Assembly: GCA_949152475.1 (NCBI GenBank)
Contig: OX424560.1
Location: forward strand, 434,001 to 498,000
Reading direction: 5' to 3'
Source of the DNA: Terebella lapidaria
Taxonomy: Eukaryota > Annelida > Polychaeta > Terebellida > Terebellidae
DNA length: 64,000 nucleotides
This document shows, one piece after another, positions 27,541 through 40,010 of this stretch. Within the stretch, counting starts at the first letter, position 1, and the number at the start of each line of letters is the position of its first letter. The translations under genes were made by a program, and so were the position numbers. A model generated the notes under the pieces. It did no database searches and was not told where the DNA came from. It was given only the letters and a program-made list of their open reading frames with translations.

Positions 27541-28390
27541 ATGGCCGCCAAAGACAAAAATCATTAATTCTTTTGACAAAGAAGGTCGTTTTGACCTTCA
27601 AAGGCCATTCAATGTCATATCCAACGTCACCATTCAAACAGCAATATAAGATTTCACATTTGAATGTGCCAATACTTAGGCGCTATCTTGAAGTGTTCTG
27701 GGAGATTACCCTGCAAAACTCCCATTATGAAGGAAAAACTGGGTGAAATTTATCCAAACATTTTTTCAAATGGCTCAAAACGAATAATTACGGAGCCGCT
27801 GAAAGGACCTGGGACAAATATTTTTTGACATATCGTAATTGCGTTTCCTCGCAATACTATTGCGTCCCCTCCTAATATTATTGGGTTCCCTCGCGTTCCC
27901 TCACGATCTTATTGCGTTCCCTCGCATTCCGGATCACGTTCCCTCGCGATCTTATTGTGTTCCCTCGCATTCCGGATCGCGTTCCCCCGCATTGTGTTGA
28001 CACCAATGACTTCTGAGGTTTTTCTACAAGATCGCGAGGGAACGCGATCCGGAATGCGAGGGAACGCAATGAGATTGCGAGGGAACGCGATGTCCTCTTC
28101 CATGTCATCTCAGAGGCTCCGTAAATAATGACTTGATTTCGGACAAAAAAATAGATTTCAAGAAAATGGCCACCAAAGACAAAATTCATCGGTTTTTTTT
28201 TTTGACAAAAAAGGTCGATTTAGGTCATTGAAGGTCAAATCCAAGGTCACCAGTCAAACTGCAATATATGATTTCCTATTTGAATGTGCCAATACTTAGG
28301 CTCTATCTTGAAGTGTTCTATGAGATTACTCCGCACAGCTTCCAATGCTCCCATTAATAAGGAAAAAATGGGTGAAGTCCAAAAAATATT
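27540..28390. repeat. Duplicated segment flanking a foldback element
   Basis: Two similar copies (about 27540-27780 and 28155-28385) share 'gaatgtgccaatacttaggc' and 'tatcttgaagtgttct' blocks. The foldback element at 27789-28123 sits between them, just after the first copy. Non-coding. Confidence 0.6.
27789..28123. mobile_element. 335-bp foldback element with 6-bp target duplication
   Basis: Ends are TACGGAGCC and GGCTCCGTA, flanked by AATAAT on each side (27783-27788, 28124-28129). The interior holds inverted clusters of short repeats of the type GCGTTCCCTCGC..., forward in the left half and complementary in the right half, so the single strand would fold into a long hairpin. No coding capacity. 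Confidence 0.75.
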
Positions 28391-30010
28391 TTTGTTTTCG
28401 TCATTATCTCGGAACCAGTTCGTCGTAGAATGAAACGGACGTTATTTTCGGACTCGTAGCCCTTGACAAAGATGTCTAAGTGGTATTAGGGATGACCTTT
28501 GACTTTGAATTTTTTCGCTGAGTCGGCCTTTTTCATTTTCGTCGATATCTCGGAAACGGTGCATCGTAGAACGAAACGGACGTTATTTTCGGACTCGTCG
28601 CTTTAGACAAACATGTGTAATGGGTATTATATATGACCTTTGACCTTAACTTTTATCGCTGAGTCGGCATTTTCGTTTTCATCAATATCTCGGAAACGGT
28701 TCATTGTAGAGCGAAACGGACGTTATTTTCGGACTCGTCGTCCTAGACAAACATGTGAGAGGTGTATAAGGGATGACCTCTGACCTTGAATACTTTCGCT
28801 GAGTCAGCATTATTCGTTTTCGTCGATATCTCGGAAGTGATGCGTCGTTAAGCGCAACGGACATTATTTTCGGACTCGTCACCCTTGACAAGCATGTCTG
28901 AAGGGTACTATGGATGAACTTTCACCTTGATCTGAAATTTTTTTGTCCAAGTCAGTATTTTTCGTTTTCAGCGATATCTCGAAATCGGTGCATCGTACAG
29001 CAAAACGGACTTTTTTTTCGGACTCGTCGGCCTGAACAAACATGTCTATACTCGGATTTTTCCAACTCGTTTACACTGTTTTTCGCTAATATTTTTGTGA
29101 TGCTTAACGCTATCGTTCTATAACTTGGCATACTTCACCTGGGAGTCAAACGGCAATTTTCTAACAAATTTCAGACAACTAACGCGAAAATTGAAAAAGT
29201 TGGCAATCTACCTCAATGTTAAATTTCAGCCCAAAACGGAATCTCGAGAATCTGAGCATATGCGAGGTTTACATCCATGAGGATTCGAAATATTCTTGTA
29301 ATTTTGAACCAGAAGATACACCCGGGTGTACTCTACACAAACATGTTGATTTTGAAACATTGCTCTGCTACAAAACTGAGCTAATGCACGAAACTGTGTG
29401 CGGGCCCAGAAACTAAATAATAGGGCTAAATTTAACATTGGGGTAGATTGCCAACTTTTTCAATTTTTGCGATAGCTGTCTGAAATTTGGTAGAGAATTG
29501 CCGTTTGACTCTCAGGTGAAGTATGCCAAGTTATACAACGATAGCGTTAAGCATCACAAAAATATTAGCGAAAAACAGTGTAAACAAGTTAGAAAAATCC
29601 GAGTATAAGGGGTATTAGGGATGACCTTTGACCTTGATTTTTATCACCTAGTCAGCATTTTTCGTTTTCGTCGATATTTTTAACGGTCGTCGTAGAGCGA
29701 AACAGACATTAATTTCAGACTCGTCGCCCTATAAACAAACATGTCTGAGGGATATTGTGGATGGACTTTTACCTTGACCTGAATTTTTTTCATTTTCATT
29801 TTCGGCGATATCTCAGAAATGGTGCATCGTTCAGCGAAACGGACATTATTTTTGGACTCGTCCCTCTACACAAACATGTCTAAGGAGTATTATAGATGAA
29901 CTTTGACCTGAAATTTTTTTTGCCGACTCGGAATTTTTTGTTTTTGTCGATATCTCAGAAACGGTGCATTGTAGAGCGAAACGGACGCCAAATTTAGATA
30001 ATTTTTCACC
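28390..30010. repeat. 143-bp-type satellite, + orientation
   Basis: Diverged tandem units carry 'gtcgatatctcggaaacggt', 'gagcgaaacggacgttattt', 'ttcggactcgtc' and 'gacaaacatgtct', then 'gacctttgaccttga'. The same family occurs in opposite orientation at 44570-45560. A MITE (29049-29605) interrupts it. Non-coding. Confidence 0.85.
29049..29605. mobile_element. 557-bp MITE with about 180-bp inverted repeats and TA duplication
   Basis: Ends are TACTCGGATTTTT and AAAAATCCGAGTA. The satellite sequence 'catgtctaaggggtatt' is split with TA repeated on each side (29047-29048, 29606-29607), the signature of Tc1/mariner-type insertion. Long inverted arms carry 'cataacttggcatacttcacc'-like blocks that recur at 24.5-26.1, 39.4-39.5 and 40.97 kb. 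The centre has no ORF of note. Confidence 0.8.
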
Positions 30011-30099
30011 AAAATGTCCATGACTTTGGGATGAGTCAACCTAGGATGTCTATACCTAGTTTTCCATATACGGGGAATCCATCTAGACCAAAATAAATA

Positions 30100-30956
30100 C
30101 AATCAAGCTATTTTTGACTTTCTGCCTGGTGCAATGTGGAGTAACTATTCTATAGTGTGCCAAACGTGGATCAGGAAAATGAAATAAATGTACAATGTAT
30201 ATTAAAATAAAAAATATTATTTATTGACTTTGATTCAAGTCAATATGACTCGAGTAGTACATTTAACACATGTAAATGCCCCTAGGCCTTAATTCCCCAG
30301 AACAATGGGGACATGACTAATTTTGGCGTCTATTAAATTTGCCGGTTGTGTGCCCCACGTTATTTGGCGGTTTCAAAACCACATATATTTCTTATCATAT
30401 ATCTAGTTAATTTGGCGGACGATTTAATTTGGTGGTTTTTACCCTACCGCCAAATAAATCATCTGCCAAATTAGTCGTTTTACAGTACCGGATGACCGCT
30501 ACTTTCAAATTGATACGGTGAATGTTTATGTTGTACATGCACAAATCTAGTATCTTGCTCATACTGTCCAACAATATATCAAATATCGGGAAAGAGGAAA
30601 GCCTCGAGAATATCATGGGATTAATTTATTAGAATATATAGTAATAGAAGTATATATAGTAATAATGTAATATATACAGCAGCAAAACAAACAAATATTG
30701 TTATTGTACAAGATCTGAGATATCATTTAATTCAGCATTCTACTTGCAAGGCACAAAGCTGAGTAATTACGGATGATGATCATCAATGAATAGGTGGCAA
30801 TGTATCCGTGAACTATTGCCTCACAGCCAAATCAATACATGCCAAAAATTGAAATAATTTATCATCATCTTTCCAACATTTTCTGTATTTTTTCTCTCAG
30901 GCAATCCTGATTCAATACCAGACAGGAGGACATTGACAAGTTCATGCAAATTTGGA
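30100..30956. other. BARD1 downstream region and probable 3' UTR; no gene seen
   Basis: AT-rich sequence below the BARD1 stop. An inverted pair of 'tttggcgg'/'ccgccaaa' segments lies near 30360-30480. A tttatt (AATAAA on the - strand) near 30627 is a possible BARD1 poly(A) signal. Nothing coding is recognised. Confidence 0.35.
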
Positions 30957-33900
30957 TCAGCTGTTGTCCGGGTCGAGTATCTTGAAGTGAGCAATACAGT
31001 CCAGAAGCCAGCTGGCGGGGACCTTGCTGAGGTGTTTGTTGATGGCGAGGGCCGGGGTCTGTCGGTCGTGTATGACGTAGTGACTACATGAGTTGTCAGA
31101 GGTTGCGTGGTACGGCACGGTGGTCTGTGATTGGCTGACGGTGTGCGGCTTGGGCTCGCGGTGGAGCACGGTCCCGTCCCCGGTGCGGATGAGCTGCGTG
31201 AGGTCGGCGCGGGACGGTTGTGGGTAAGAAAACTCTCCCTGGAGGTAGAAATGGCAGCCGGAGAACAAACCAGGCAGCTGGAGCTGTTTGTTCTCTCGGC
31301 CGCGCTGAGGCGCCAGGGATCCCGGGGTCGTACTCGCACCTCGTACCTCGAATGGCTCCTCAGACACCCAGCTCCGGTACTCTGAACACGTATCCACCCC
31401 TGTCAGGATAGCAAGTGGTACACATGCTAATGTCTGCTCCAGGGCCATAGCGAGTCCTAATATTCACAAGCTAGAGTACAGTAAGACAGGTCACTCAAAA
31501 CCTTCCCAACTCCACACAGTCAGTCTACGTACAGTCAAAGCTGACAATCCATGCCCCGGCTAGGATAGATTGGAGATATTTCATCGTTCGTGGGCACATT
31601 CCCTCCTTGTTCACAGCCGATACCAAGTGCGTCACTGTAACCAAACACCACACAATTGGTCATAAACTGTTCAGAACAAACTTGATTGTTTATACATTTC
31701 TATGGTGTGTGACATTTCTCAAGTAGTATTGATGAAACAATCACCCCTTGAGGAGAACTCATCCACGACCCTCCAGTGTAACATCTGGGCACATTTACTG
31801 AGTCTGCTCTTGTGGTCCCGGTCCAGGCCTGTTACCATGACAACCAGCTCACCATCCTCCTGCGACTGCGTCGGTTGCTGTGGATTTGTCAAGCAAGCAC
31901 TGATTATTTGATTTCAAGGTTCCACACAGCACCGGTTCTATAACTAATGAACATGCGACATGAATACCTGAACACATACTGAGTACAATTTACACGAGTG
32001 ATTCATGTAATGAGGAGTGAGTCATGAGTGATGACTGACCAGGACAGAAAGGTTGAGACTGGTGTCCAGCACAGAAGTATTCAGAGCTTGCCGTATCTCT
32101 TCTGATTGGACCAGATCTGACACCCGTACACCAGCCAGGTTCCTGTCGACAACACCATCACAATGAAATAACATTGTGGAAAACTTATGCCGCATAACTG
32201 ATTTTTTTCCCGAATTTCGAACGCAAACTACATTAAATCACATGCGAACAGTCTTCAGGATTTGGCGGTGGAATTTGAAACACATTGATCACAAGCCACC
32301 AGTAAGCCACTTTAACCCGTGACCTATAACCTTTGACTGGTAGCCGCACCACGTGACACCAGCAGTCGCACACAGCCGAGGCGGTTGTTGGTGACGGCGT
32401 CGTGGAGCGGAGTGTCGCTGTCTGGACCTCCCGGGACATTAACCAGCGCTCCCGCGTCTAACAGCACAGCTGCTACGTCATCGTAACCATGGTTACAAGC
32501 CTCATGCTGGTGGGGTTAAACACAGTACTGTATGTGTATTTCATACATTTCAATACTTCTCTCCATGTTATAGACTAATGTCATAACATTTTACGAATCC
32601 TTTACTTGGTCATGAAGTGAGGTCACTTACAAGTGGTGTCCATCCGGCGTGATCCTTCGCATTGATGTTAGCTCCCTCCTCTAGTAGCGTTCTCACAGCC
32701 TCAAGGTTCCCCTGTACATAAATAAAAACATGATATCATTCATTTGTTTTTTAAGTATGATATGCCCGATAAAACAATACTGAAATCAGTCCTTACAGGT
32801 ACATTTTTTTTCTGTTAAAATTTTTCTGATAAAATAAAATTAGCCCAAGGGCTAAGAAAGGTTACCGGACAATATATATTTTAGATATTAGTAATTTGTC
32901 CCGTGACCTTGAAAATAAGGTCATTGGTTAATTCAAGGACATGATAATATTCGGCATATGTCATTTCTAGTATGTCCACAATTGATTCCTAAGCTGTAAA
33001 GTCAATAATAAGCGAGATATTAGCCATCATGTCCTGTCACCTTGAAAATGAGGTCAAAGGTCGAATTCAAGGTCATAGCAATATTCAGCTTATATCATTT
33101 CCTATATGTTCATAATTGATTCCTAAACTGATCCTGAAAATGAGGTCAAAGGTCAAATTCAATGTCAAGGCAATAATCTGCATATATCATTTCCTATATG
33201 TTCATAATTGATTCTCAAGCTGTAAAGTCGATAAGAAGCGATATATTAGCCACTTTTCCTGTGACCTTGAAAATGAGGTCAAAGGTCAAATTCAAGGTCA
33301 TTAGAATATTCGGCATATTTCATTTCCTATATGTCCACAATTGATTCCTAAGCTGTAAAGTCAATAATAGGCGAGATATTAGCCATTTTGTGCTCTGACC
33401 TTGAAACTGAAGTCAGAGGTCAAATTCAAGGTCACGGGAATATTCAGCATATATCATTTCCTTTATGTCCACAATTGATCCCTAAGCTGTAAAATCGATA
33501 ATAAGTGAGATATTAGCCATTTTGTTCTGTAACCTTGAAAATGAGGTCAAACGTCAAATTCAAGGTCATCAGATTATTCGGCATGTATCATTTCCCATAT
33601 GTCAACAATTGATTCCTAGGCTGTAAAGTTGATAATAAGCGAGGTATTAGACATTTTGTGCTCTCACCTTGAAACCGAGGTCAGAGGTCAAATTCAAGGT
33701 CACGAGAATATTCAGCATATATCATTTCCTATATGTCCACAATTGATCCCTAAGCTGTAAAATCGATAATAAGTGAGATATTAGCCATTTTGTCCTGTGA
33801 CCTTGAGAATGAGGTCAAACGTCAAATTCAAGGTCATCAGATTATTCGGCATGTATCATTTCCTATATGTCCACAATTGATTCCTGGGCTGTAAAGTTGA

Positions 33901-36900
33901 TAATAAGCAAGATATTAGACATTTTGTGCTCTGACCTTGAAACCGAGGTCAGAGGTCAAATTCAAGGTCACGAGAATATTCAGCATATATCATTTCCTAA
34001 ATGTCCACAATTGATCCCTAAGCTGTAAAATCGATAATAAGTGAGATATTAGCCATTTTGTTCTGTGACCTTGAAAATGAGGTCAAACGTCAAATTCAAG
34101 GGCATCAGATTATTCGGCATGTATCATTTCCTATATGTCCACAATTAATTCCTAGGCTGTAAAGTTGATAATAAGCGAGATATTATACATTTTGTGCTCT
34201 GACCTTGAAACCGAGGTCAGAGGTCAAATTCAAGGTCACGAGAATATTCAGCATATATCATTTCCTATATGTCCACAATTGATCCCTAAGCTGTAAAATC
34301 GATAATAAGTGAGATATTAGCCATTTTGTCCTGTGACCTTGAGAATGAGGTCAAACGTCAAATTCAAGGTCATCAGATTATTCGGCATGTATCATTTCCT
34401 ATATGTCCACAATTGATTCCTGGGCTGTAAAGTTGATAATAAGCAAGATATTAGACATTTTGTGCTCTGACCTTGAAACCGAGGTCAGAGGTCAAATTCA
34501 AGGTCACGAGAATATTCAGCATATATCATTTCCTATATGTCCACAATTGATCCCTAAGCTGTAAAATCGATAATAAGTGAGATATTAGCCATTTTGTTCT
34601 GTGACCTTGAAAATGAGGTCAAACGTCAAATTCAAGGGCATCAGATTATTCAGCATGTATAATTTCCTATATGTCCACAATTAATTCCTAGGCTGTAAAG
34701 TTGATAATAAGCGAGGTATTAGACATTTTGTGCTCTCACCTTGAAACCGAGGTCAGAGGTCAAATTCAAGGTCACGAGAATATTCAGCATATATCATTTC
34801 CTATATGTCCACAATTGATCCCTAAGCTGTAAAATCGATAATAAGTGAGATATTAGCCATTTTGTCCTGTGACCTTGAGAATGAGGTCAAACGTCAAATT
34901 CAAGGTCATCAGATTATTCGGCATGTATCATTTCCTATATGTCCACAGTTGATTCCTGGGCTGTAAAGTTGATAATAAGCAAGATATTAGACATTTTGTG
35001 CTCTGACCTTGAAACCGAGGTCAGAGGTCAAATTCAAGGTCACGAGAATATTCAGCATATATCATTTCCTAAATGTCCACAATTGATCCCTAAGCTGTAA
35101 AATCGATAATAAGTGAGATATTAGCCATTTTGTTCTGTAACCTTGAAAATGAGGTCAAACGTCAAATTCAAGGGCATCAGATTATTCGGCATGTATCATT
35201 TCCTATATGTCCACAATTAATTCCTAGGCTGTAAAGTTGATAATAAGCGAGATATTATACATTTTGTGCTCTGACCTTGAAACCGAGGTCAGAGGTCAAA
35301 TTCAAGGTCACGAGAATATTCAGCATATATCATTTCCTATATGTCCACAATTGATCCCTAAGCTGTAAAATCGATAATAAGTGAGATATTAGCCATTTTG
35401 TCCTGTGACCTTGAGAATGAGGTCAAACGTCAAATTCAAGGTCATCAGATTATTCGGCATGTATCATTTCCTATATGTCCACAATTGATTCCTGGGCTGT
35501 AAAGTTGATAATAAGCAAGATATTAGACATTTTGTGCTCTGACCTTGAAACCGAGGTCAGAGGTCAAATTCAAGGTCACGAGAATATTCAGCATATATCA
35601 TTTCCTATATGTCCACAATTGATCCCTAAGCTGTAAAATCGATAATAAGTGAGATATTAGCCATTTTGTTCTGTGACCTTGAAAATGAGGTCAAACGTCA
35701 AATTCAAGGGCATCAGATTATTCAGCATGTATCATTTCCTATATGTCCACAATTAATTCCTGGGCTGTAAAGTTGATAATACGCGAGATATTATACATTT
35801 TGTGCTTTGACCTTGAAACCGAGGTCAGAGGTCAAATTCAAGGTCACGAGAATATTCAGCATATATCATTTCCTATATGTCCACAATTTATTCCTAAGCT
35901 GTAAAATCGATAATAAGTGAGATATTAGCCATTTTGTTCTGTGACCTTGAAAATGAGGTCAAACGTCAAATTCAAGGTCATCAGATTATTCGGCATGTAT
36001 CATTTCCTATATGTCCACAATTGATTCCTAGGCTGTAAAGTTGATAATAAGCAAGATATTAGACATTTTGTGCTCTGACCTTGAAACCGAGGTCAGAGGT
36101 CAAATTCAAGGTCACAAGAATATTCAGCATATATCATTTCCTATATGTCCACAATTGATTCCTAGTCTCTAATCTCAATATTACGTGAGATATTAAGCTT
36201 AATGTTTCCCATTATAAAGCATAGGAGAATTTAACATGGGAAAGTCCCATTTGGGTGGAGTTTGGGCCCAAAGTAGCCCACTTTGAGCGATTCAAGGGCA
36301 ACGAAATTTATACATGTCACAGGGGTACATATGCGGAGTGTTATGCATCAACAAGAACAAAAGTTACTGAACAGATTTTGAGAAAACGACCGTCAAAATC
36401 CAAAATTGGTCATTTTTTAAAGAAAACGGCCGCTCTGACCTTGAGACTGAGGTCAGAGGTCGAATTCAAGATCACGAGAATATTCAGCATATATCATTTC
36501 CTATATGTCCACAATTGATTCCTAGTCTCTAATCTCAATATTAAGTGAGATATTAGGCATAATGTGTCCCATTATAAAGCATAGGAGAATTTAGCATGGG
36601 AAAGTCCCATTTGGGCCGAGTTTGGGCCAAAATGGCCCACTTCGAGCGATTCAAGCACAACGAAATTTACAGACATGATAGAAGTACATATGAGGAGTGT
36701 TATGTATCAAAAAGAAAAAAAGTTACTGAACAGATTTTGAGAGAATGGCCGCCAAAGTCCAAAATCAGGCATTTTTCGTCGAAAATGGCCGCCATTTTGA
36801 AAAAAATGCGGAAATCAGAAAACTAAAAAAAACCTTTCCTGGAAATATTTTTAAGTATTTTTGTGCAAAATTTCAGAAAGATCGGACCATATACTTTAAA

Positions 36901-38366
36901 GATAAAAATGTGAACGGACGGACGCCGGACGACGGACGACGGACGCAACGCCATGCCAATAGGTTATCGGACCATAGGTCCGGTAACCTAAAAATATTAG
37001 CTGGCCTTGATACAAGCTATGTGTAGAGGGGTCTCTCCCTTGCTGTTTTTCTTCGCGATGGACGGGCTGGGGTGAGGACTGGGGGTCGGCAAGGACAGGC
37101 GACGGACACTGACCGGTGTACTGTGGATCTGGTCACTGACTTGTCTGCCAGTCAGGTGGGGACTTGCCAAACTCGGAGTCAACTCTCCGACTTCTGTGTT
37201 AGACTTGCTTCTCTCTGCAGGTGGCTGTATGTCTGGGCTCACCTCCTTCATGGAACTGACAGCTTTTGTTAAATCATTCCCTGTATCTTTAGGCGATATT
37301 GGAGTGACAAGCTTCTTTTCGACTTTTCCCATCGATGTCACTCCGCCCCTATCCCCCGTCCGCCCCGCTCCCTGCTGACAGACCTCGGGGGACGCACAGA
37401 CCTCACACGGCGACAGTCCACCAAACACGACCCTCGCACCTCCCGTCCCTCGCCGAGATTTCTTACAGCTAGAACACGTCTCCGTGGTTACGCTTCCAAT
37501 CCCCCACGTCTCGTTGGAGCGCCGTACGGTCTCCAGCTTCTCACGCTTCTCTCGAAGCTTGGCTTGCTTGGACTTGCGACGAGGAGCAGCTGACCCGCGA
37601 CCCCGGCGTGCCTTGCTGACTGGCTGGTTACTGGACTCCGGTGGGGTAGGAGCAGTAGTCCCACGGCGCACCATGCTGAATGGCTGGTTGGTAGACTCAG
37701 GTGGGGCAGGGAGTCCAGGTGCAGCACTGGACGATAAAGTGCTTTGTTGTACCTCACAGTTCAACAGCGGGTCTACGCAGTCTGGGTCAAGGTTCTCGCC
37801 TGACACTTCTAAACAATACACAGAAAATCCCAGCATTTACACAATATTGAATTTCATTCATGTTTACAATATACATGTATTTTGAATTACAAAACCAGTA
37901 ATTAACATATGATGCATAATATATAAATGTAAATATACAGACCATTCATTTCTTGGCAATAAATCACCTTTTCATATTCCTAAACTCCTTTTGAAGTTTT
38001 ACAGTGTATTACATGTGTACAATATATACATGATATATACCCGTTGACTCTGGTGTGATCAGTCTTGCCAGTCGAGCACACAAGGTGGCAGCACCTTCCA
38101 GTTGTCGGTTGGTTTGAATATCTCGGACATGAGACGGGATGCCACATGTGGGGCAGGAACCCTCCTTCTGCTCCACGACACATGACCTGCATTCAACAGC
38201 AGCAATTAACAAGTCAACACCAATGGATCCCTCACTTCGGATTTACCTGCGCAAAGTTTCATTACATGATCCCAGACTCACTCTCCAGCTCGTTAGAAGC
38301 AACACTTACCTACAAAAAAAGTGCTCACACACACCTAGTGTACAGGGCTGCTTCACCAGCTTGTCA
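30957..38366 (-). CDS. BARD1: BARD1, BRCA1-associated RING domain protein (first exon missing)
   Basis: BARD1 pairs with BRCA1 through RING domains to form a nuclear ubiquitin ligase that marks H2A and promotes homologous recombination; its ankyrin and BRCT repeats read nucleosomes. Exons (high to low): 38366-38310, 38186-38041, 37808-37006, 32711-32631, 32506-32331, 32142-32040, 31877-31745, 31634-31533, 31399-30957, with consistent phases, about 681 residues (human 777 including its N-terminus). RING: CTLGVCEHFFCR then CVVEQKEGSCPTCGIP and DIQTNRQLEG. Ankyrin: [31 protein letters not shown] and DTPLHDAV. BRCT1: DGELVVMVTGLDRDHKSRL, VTHLVSAVNKEG, SILAGAWIVSFDW. BRCT2: FSGCHFYLQGEF to VPASWLLDCIAHFKILDPDN, stop at 30957-30959. 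The exon with the first Cys pair of the RING was not found. The intron after 37006 appears to have a GC donor and is filled by a large repeat element. Confidence 0.92.
32636..32850. other. Region around BARD1 ankyrin exon and the left edge of the intron element
   Basis: The 81-nt exon 32711-32631 encodes GNLEAVRTLLEEGANINAKD and then HAGWTPL, one ankyrin repeat. About 125 bp upstream of its acceptor the transposable element begins (AAATTAGCCCAAGGGCT at 32838). No other feature is seen. Confidence 0.6.
32838..36992 (+). mobile_element. Pearl/HINE-like element with about 24 core monomers in a higher-order array (BARD1 intron)
   Basis: Left end AAATTAGCCCAAGGGCT then GGTTACCGGACAA; right end a CGGACGACGG microsatellite, then GGTTATCGGACC, a hairpin (CGGACC-ATA-GGTCCG) and GTAACCTAAAAA. 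The core is about 134-bp monomers in two alternating types ('ttgaaaccgaggtcagaggt' and 'aatgaggtcaaacgtcaaat'), and diagnostic variants such as 'attcctgggctgtaaag' recur about every 537 bp, so four monomers form a higher-order unit. The terminal module starting 'cccattataaagcatagga' is duplicated (36209 and 36570). It ends about 14 bp inside the intron from the exon at 37006. Confidence 0.72.
38041..38366 (-). CDS. BARD1: BARD1 RING-finger exons (second and third coding exons)
   Basis: Exon 38366-38310 (57 nt) encodes DKLVKQPCTLGVCEHFFC, the middle of the RING, and ends AG|GTAAG. Exon 38186-38041 gives the final C-x2-C pair (CPTC) and the DIQTNRQLEG helix that packs in the BRCA1-BARD1 four-helix bundle. 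The preceding exon must supply 'C-x2-C-x' and end with two bases of a codon. LINE and MITE insertions occupy the 3 kb upstream, which may explain why it is far away. Confidence 0.85.
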
Positions 38367-38539
38367 CTGAAGTAAAAGTGTACATTGAATTAAATCGGAG
38401 ATAAAGAGAACAAATGATGTGTCATAGTAAACTTTTTATTCTATCATAACCAATTGTCATCGGCGCGTGCGCATGTCGATGCTCGGTAATTGTGCTGAGG
38501 TTTTAAAAACTGGGTGCGGATTAAAATCAGGGGCCATGA

Positions 38540-39281
38540 TGGCAGCTACTTCAGGAGACGAGCCTTAAATGCGTCAAGGCAGACAGACACTGTGTGCTGC
38601 AGCAGACTGTTACAGTCTCTGATGGTCCGGGGGTAGTAGGACTCATTCCGGCCCTGGGTTCTACATGCTAGGACCTGGACCGCTAGTTCGTTTGTGTTTC
38701 TGGTTTGTCTGGGAATTGTTCTTTGGTAGATCTGTGTTGTTCACTAGGCGGGCTTGTCTCCTCCTGACCTCGATTGATGGCCATTGGAGGCTGGTCAGCA
38801 TGTCGCCAACGGATGAGGTGTTGTGGTACCTGTTGGAGACGTAGAGTGTTGCTTTCCGCTGTACCATGTCCAGTCTGTGCTTGTCGTTTGCTTGATATGG
38901 GTCCCATACCGGACTGGCATACTCAATTGTTGGCCTGACTAGGGACTTGTATGCCTTTTCTTTGGTCGCCTTGTTGCCTATGTTGAGGTTCCTCTTCAGG
39001 AAGCCAATGGTACTATTTGCTCTGGAGCAGATGTTCCTGATGTGTTTGCTCCATTTGAGGTCAGAGGTTATGGTGCATCCCAGATACTTGGCTGATGTGG
39101 CGACAGGCGTGCTCCAACGTGTGCCCATGAAGTGTGTACGTGTGCTTGATTGGCTTCCTTTTCGTGGTGATCGTGAGGATTTCTCTGGGTGGAACTTCAT
39201 GAGCCAGGTGGACTCCCAGGCAGCTAGTTTGTTGCGATCATTTTGCAGGGTTGCTTTGTTTTTTTTTTCACCCTTTTCCAA
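38540..39281 (-). pseudogene. CR1/Jockey-type LINE ORF2 C-terminal fragment
   Basis: The frame 39281-38661 reads LAAWESTWLMKFHPEKS, YLGCTITSDLKWSKHI, FLKRNLNIGNKATKEKAYKS, LVRPTIEYASPVWDPYQ and YHNTSSVGDMLTSLQW, the well-known segment following the RT core in CR1-like LINEs. After a frameshift the last piece (38640-38540) gives NESYYPRTIRDCNSLL and AFKARLLK. The RT catalytic core is absent (5' truncated). It lies upstream of the first recognised BARD1 exon on the same strand. Confidence 0.85.
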
Positions 39282-39550
39282 TGCTAGCTAACAGCTGGAA
39301 AGGGTGCTAGTACGTGAATGCTAGCGATATACGGGCAACAGAAACTGTTACAGGAGATAGCAAATGAAATCATAGGAATGTGAAAATTGGCGAATTTTGG
39401 GACCGTTTTTTGCTGATAATTTTGCGATGCTAAATCGTATCGTGTTATAACTTGGCATACCTCACCTTGGGACCAAACGGCAATTTTCTGCAAACTTCCC
39501 AACTTCTACCATGAAACTAATAAAGTTAGTAATCTAACATGGTGTGTGCC

Positions 39551-39860
39551 CATATTTGACAAACAATCAATGACTTTATCACTGAAATATCCCAAATTGA
39601 AAACGCGAACCAGATTTTGACAAGCTCTTAGCCGGGCTATGGGTTTATCCATTTTTCCAATAGTATGACATTGGATTCGCTTGGTGGCGCCACAACTCGA
39701 TCTCAGATAATGAGAAGTGGCGCCACCAAGTGAATTGTGAGGTCAATACAGCTGGAAAAATGGATGCGCCCATGAGATGTGTCAAGTTATCACAATCTGG
39801 TTCGTGTTTTCAAGTTAGGATATTTCAGTGATAAATTCATTGATTGTTCGTCAAATATGT
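39551..39860. mobile_element. Imperfect foldback element
   Basis: Left arm from 'catatttgacaaacaatcaatgac' pairs with the right arm ending 'cattgattgttcgtcaaatatg'; a strong inner pair is TGGTGGCGCCAC / GTGGCGCCACCA near 39682-39729. The arms are diverged by several mismatches. No clear target duplication. It follows an arm of the 29-kb MITE family (39370-39540). Confidence 0.55.
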
Positions 39861-40010
39861 ATCCCCTATGTCCTCTCGGTATAAAGGCGAGGCCTAGAAG
39901 GTACAGTTGTGGAAGATTTTGATTTATTAGTTGAAAAGATGTCCAAACAATTTCCGTCCCGAGGCTGAATGACAGCCATCTCAGACGCTCCGCGTCGCTC
40001 AGGCTGCTTG

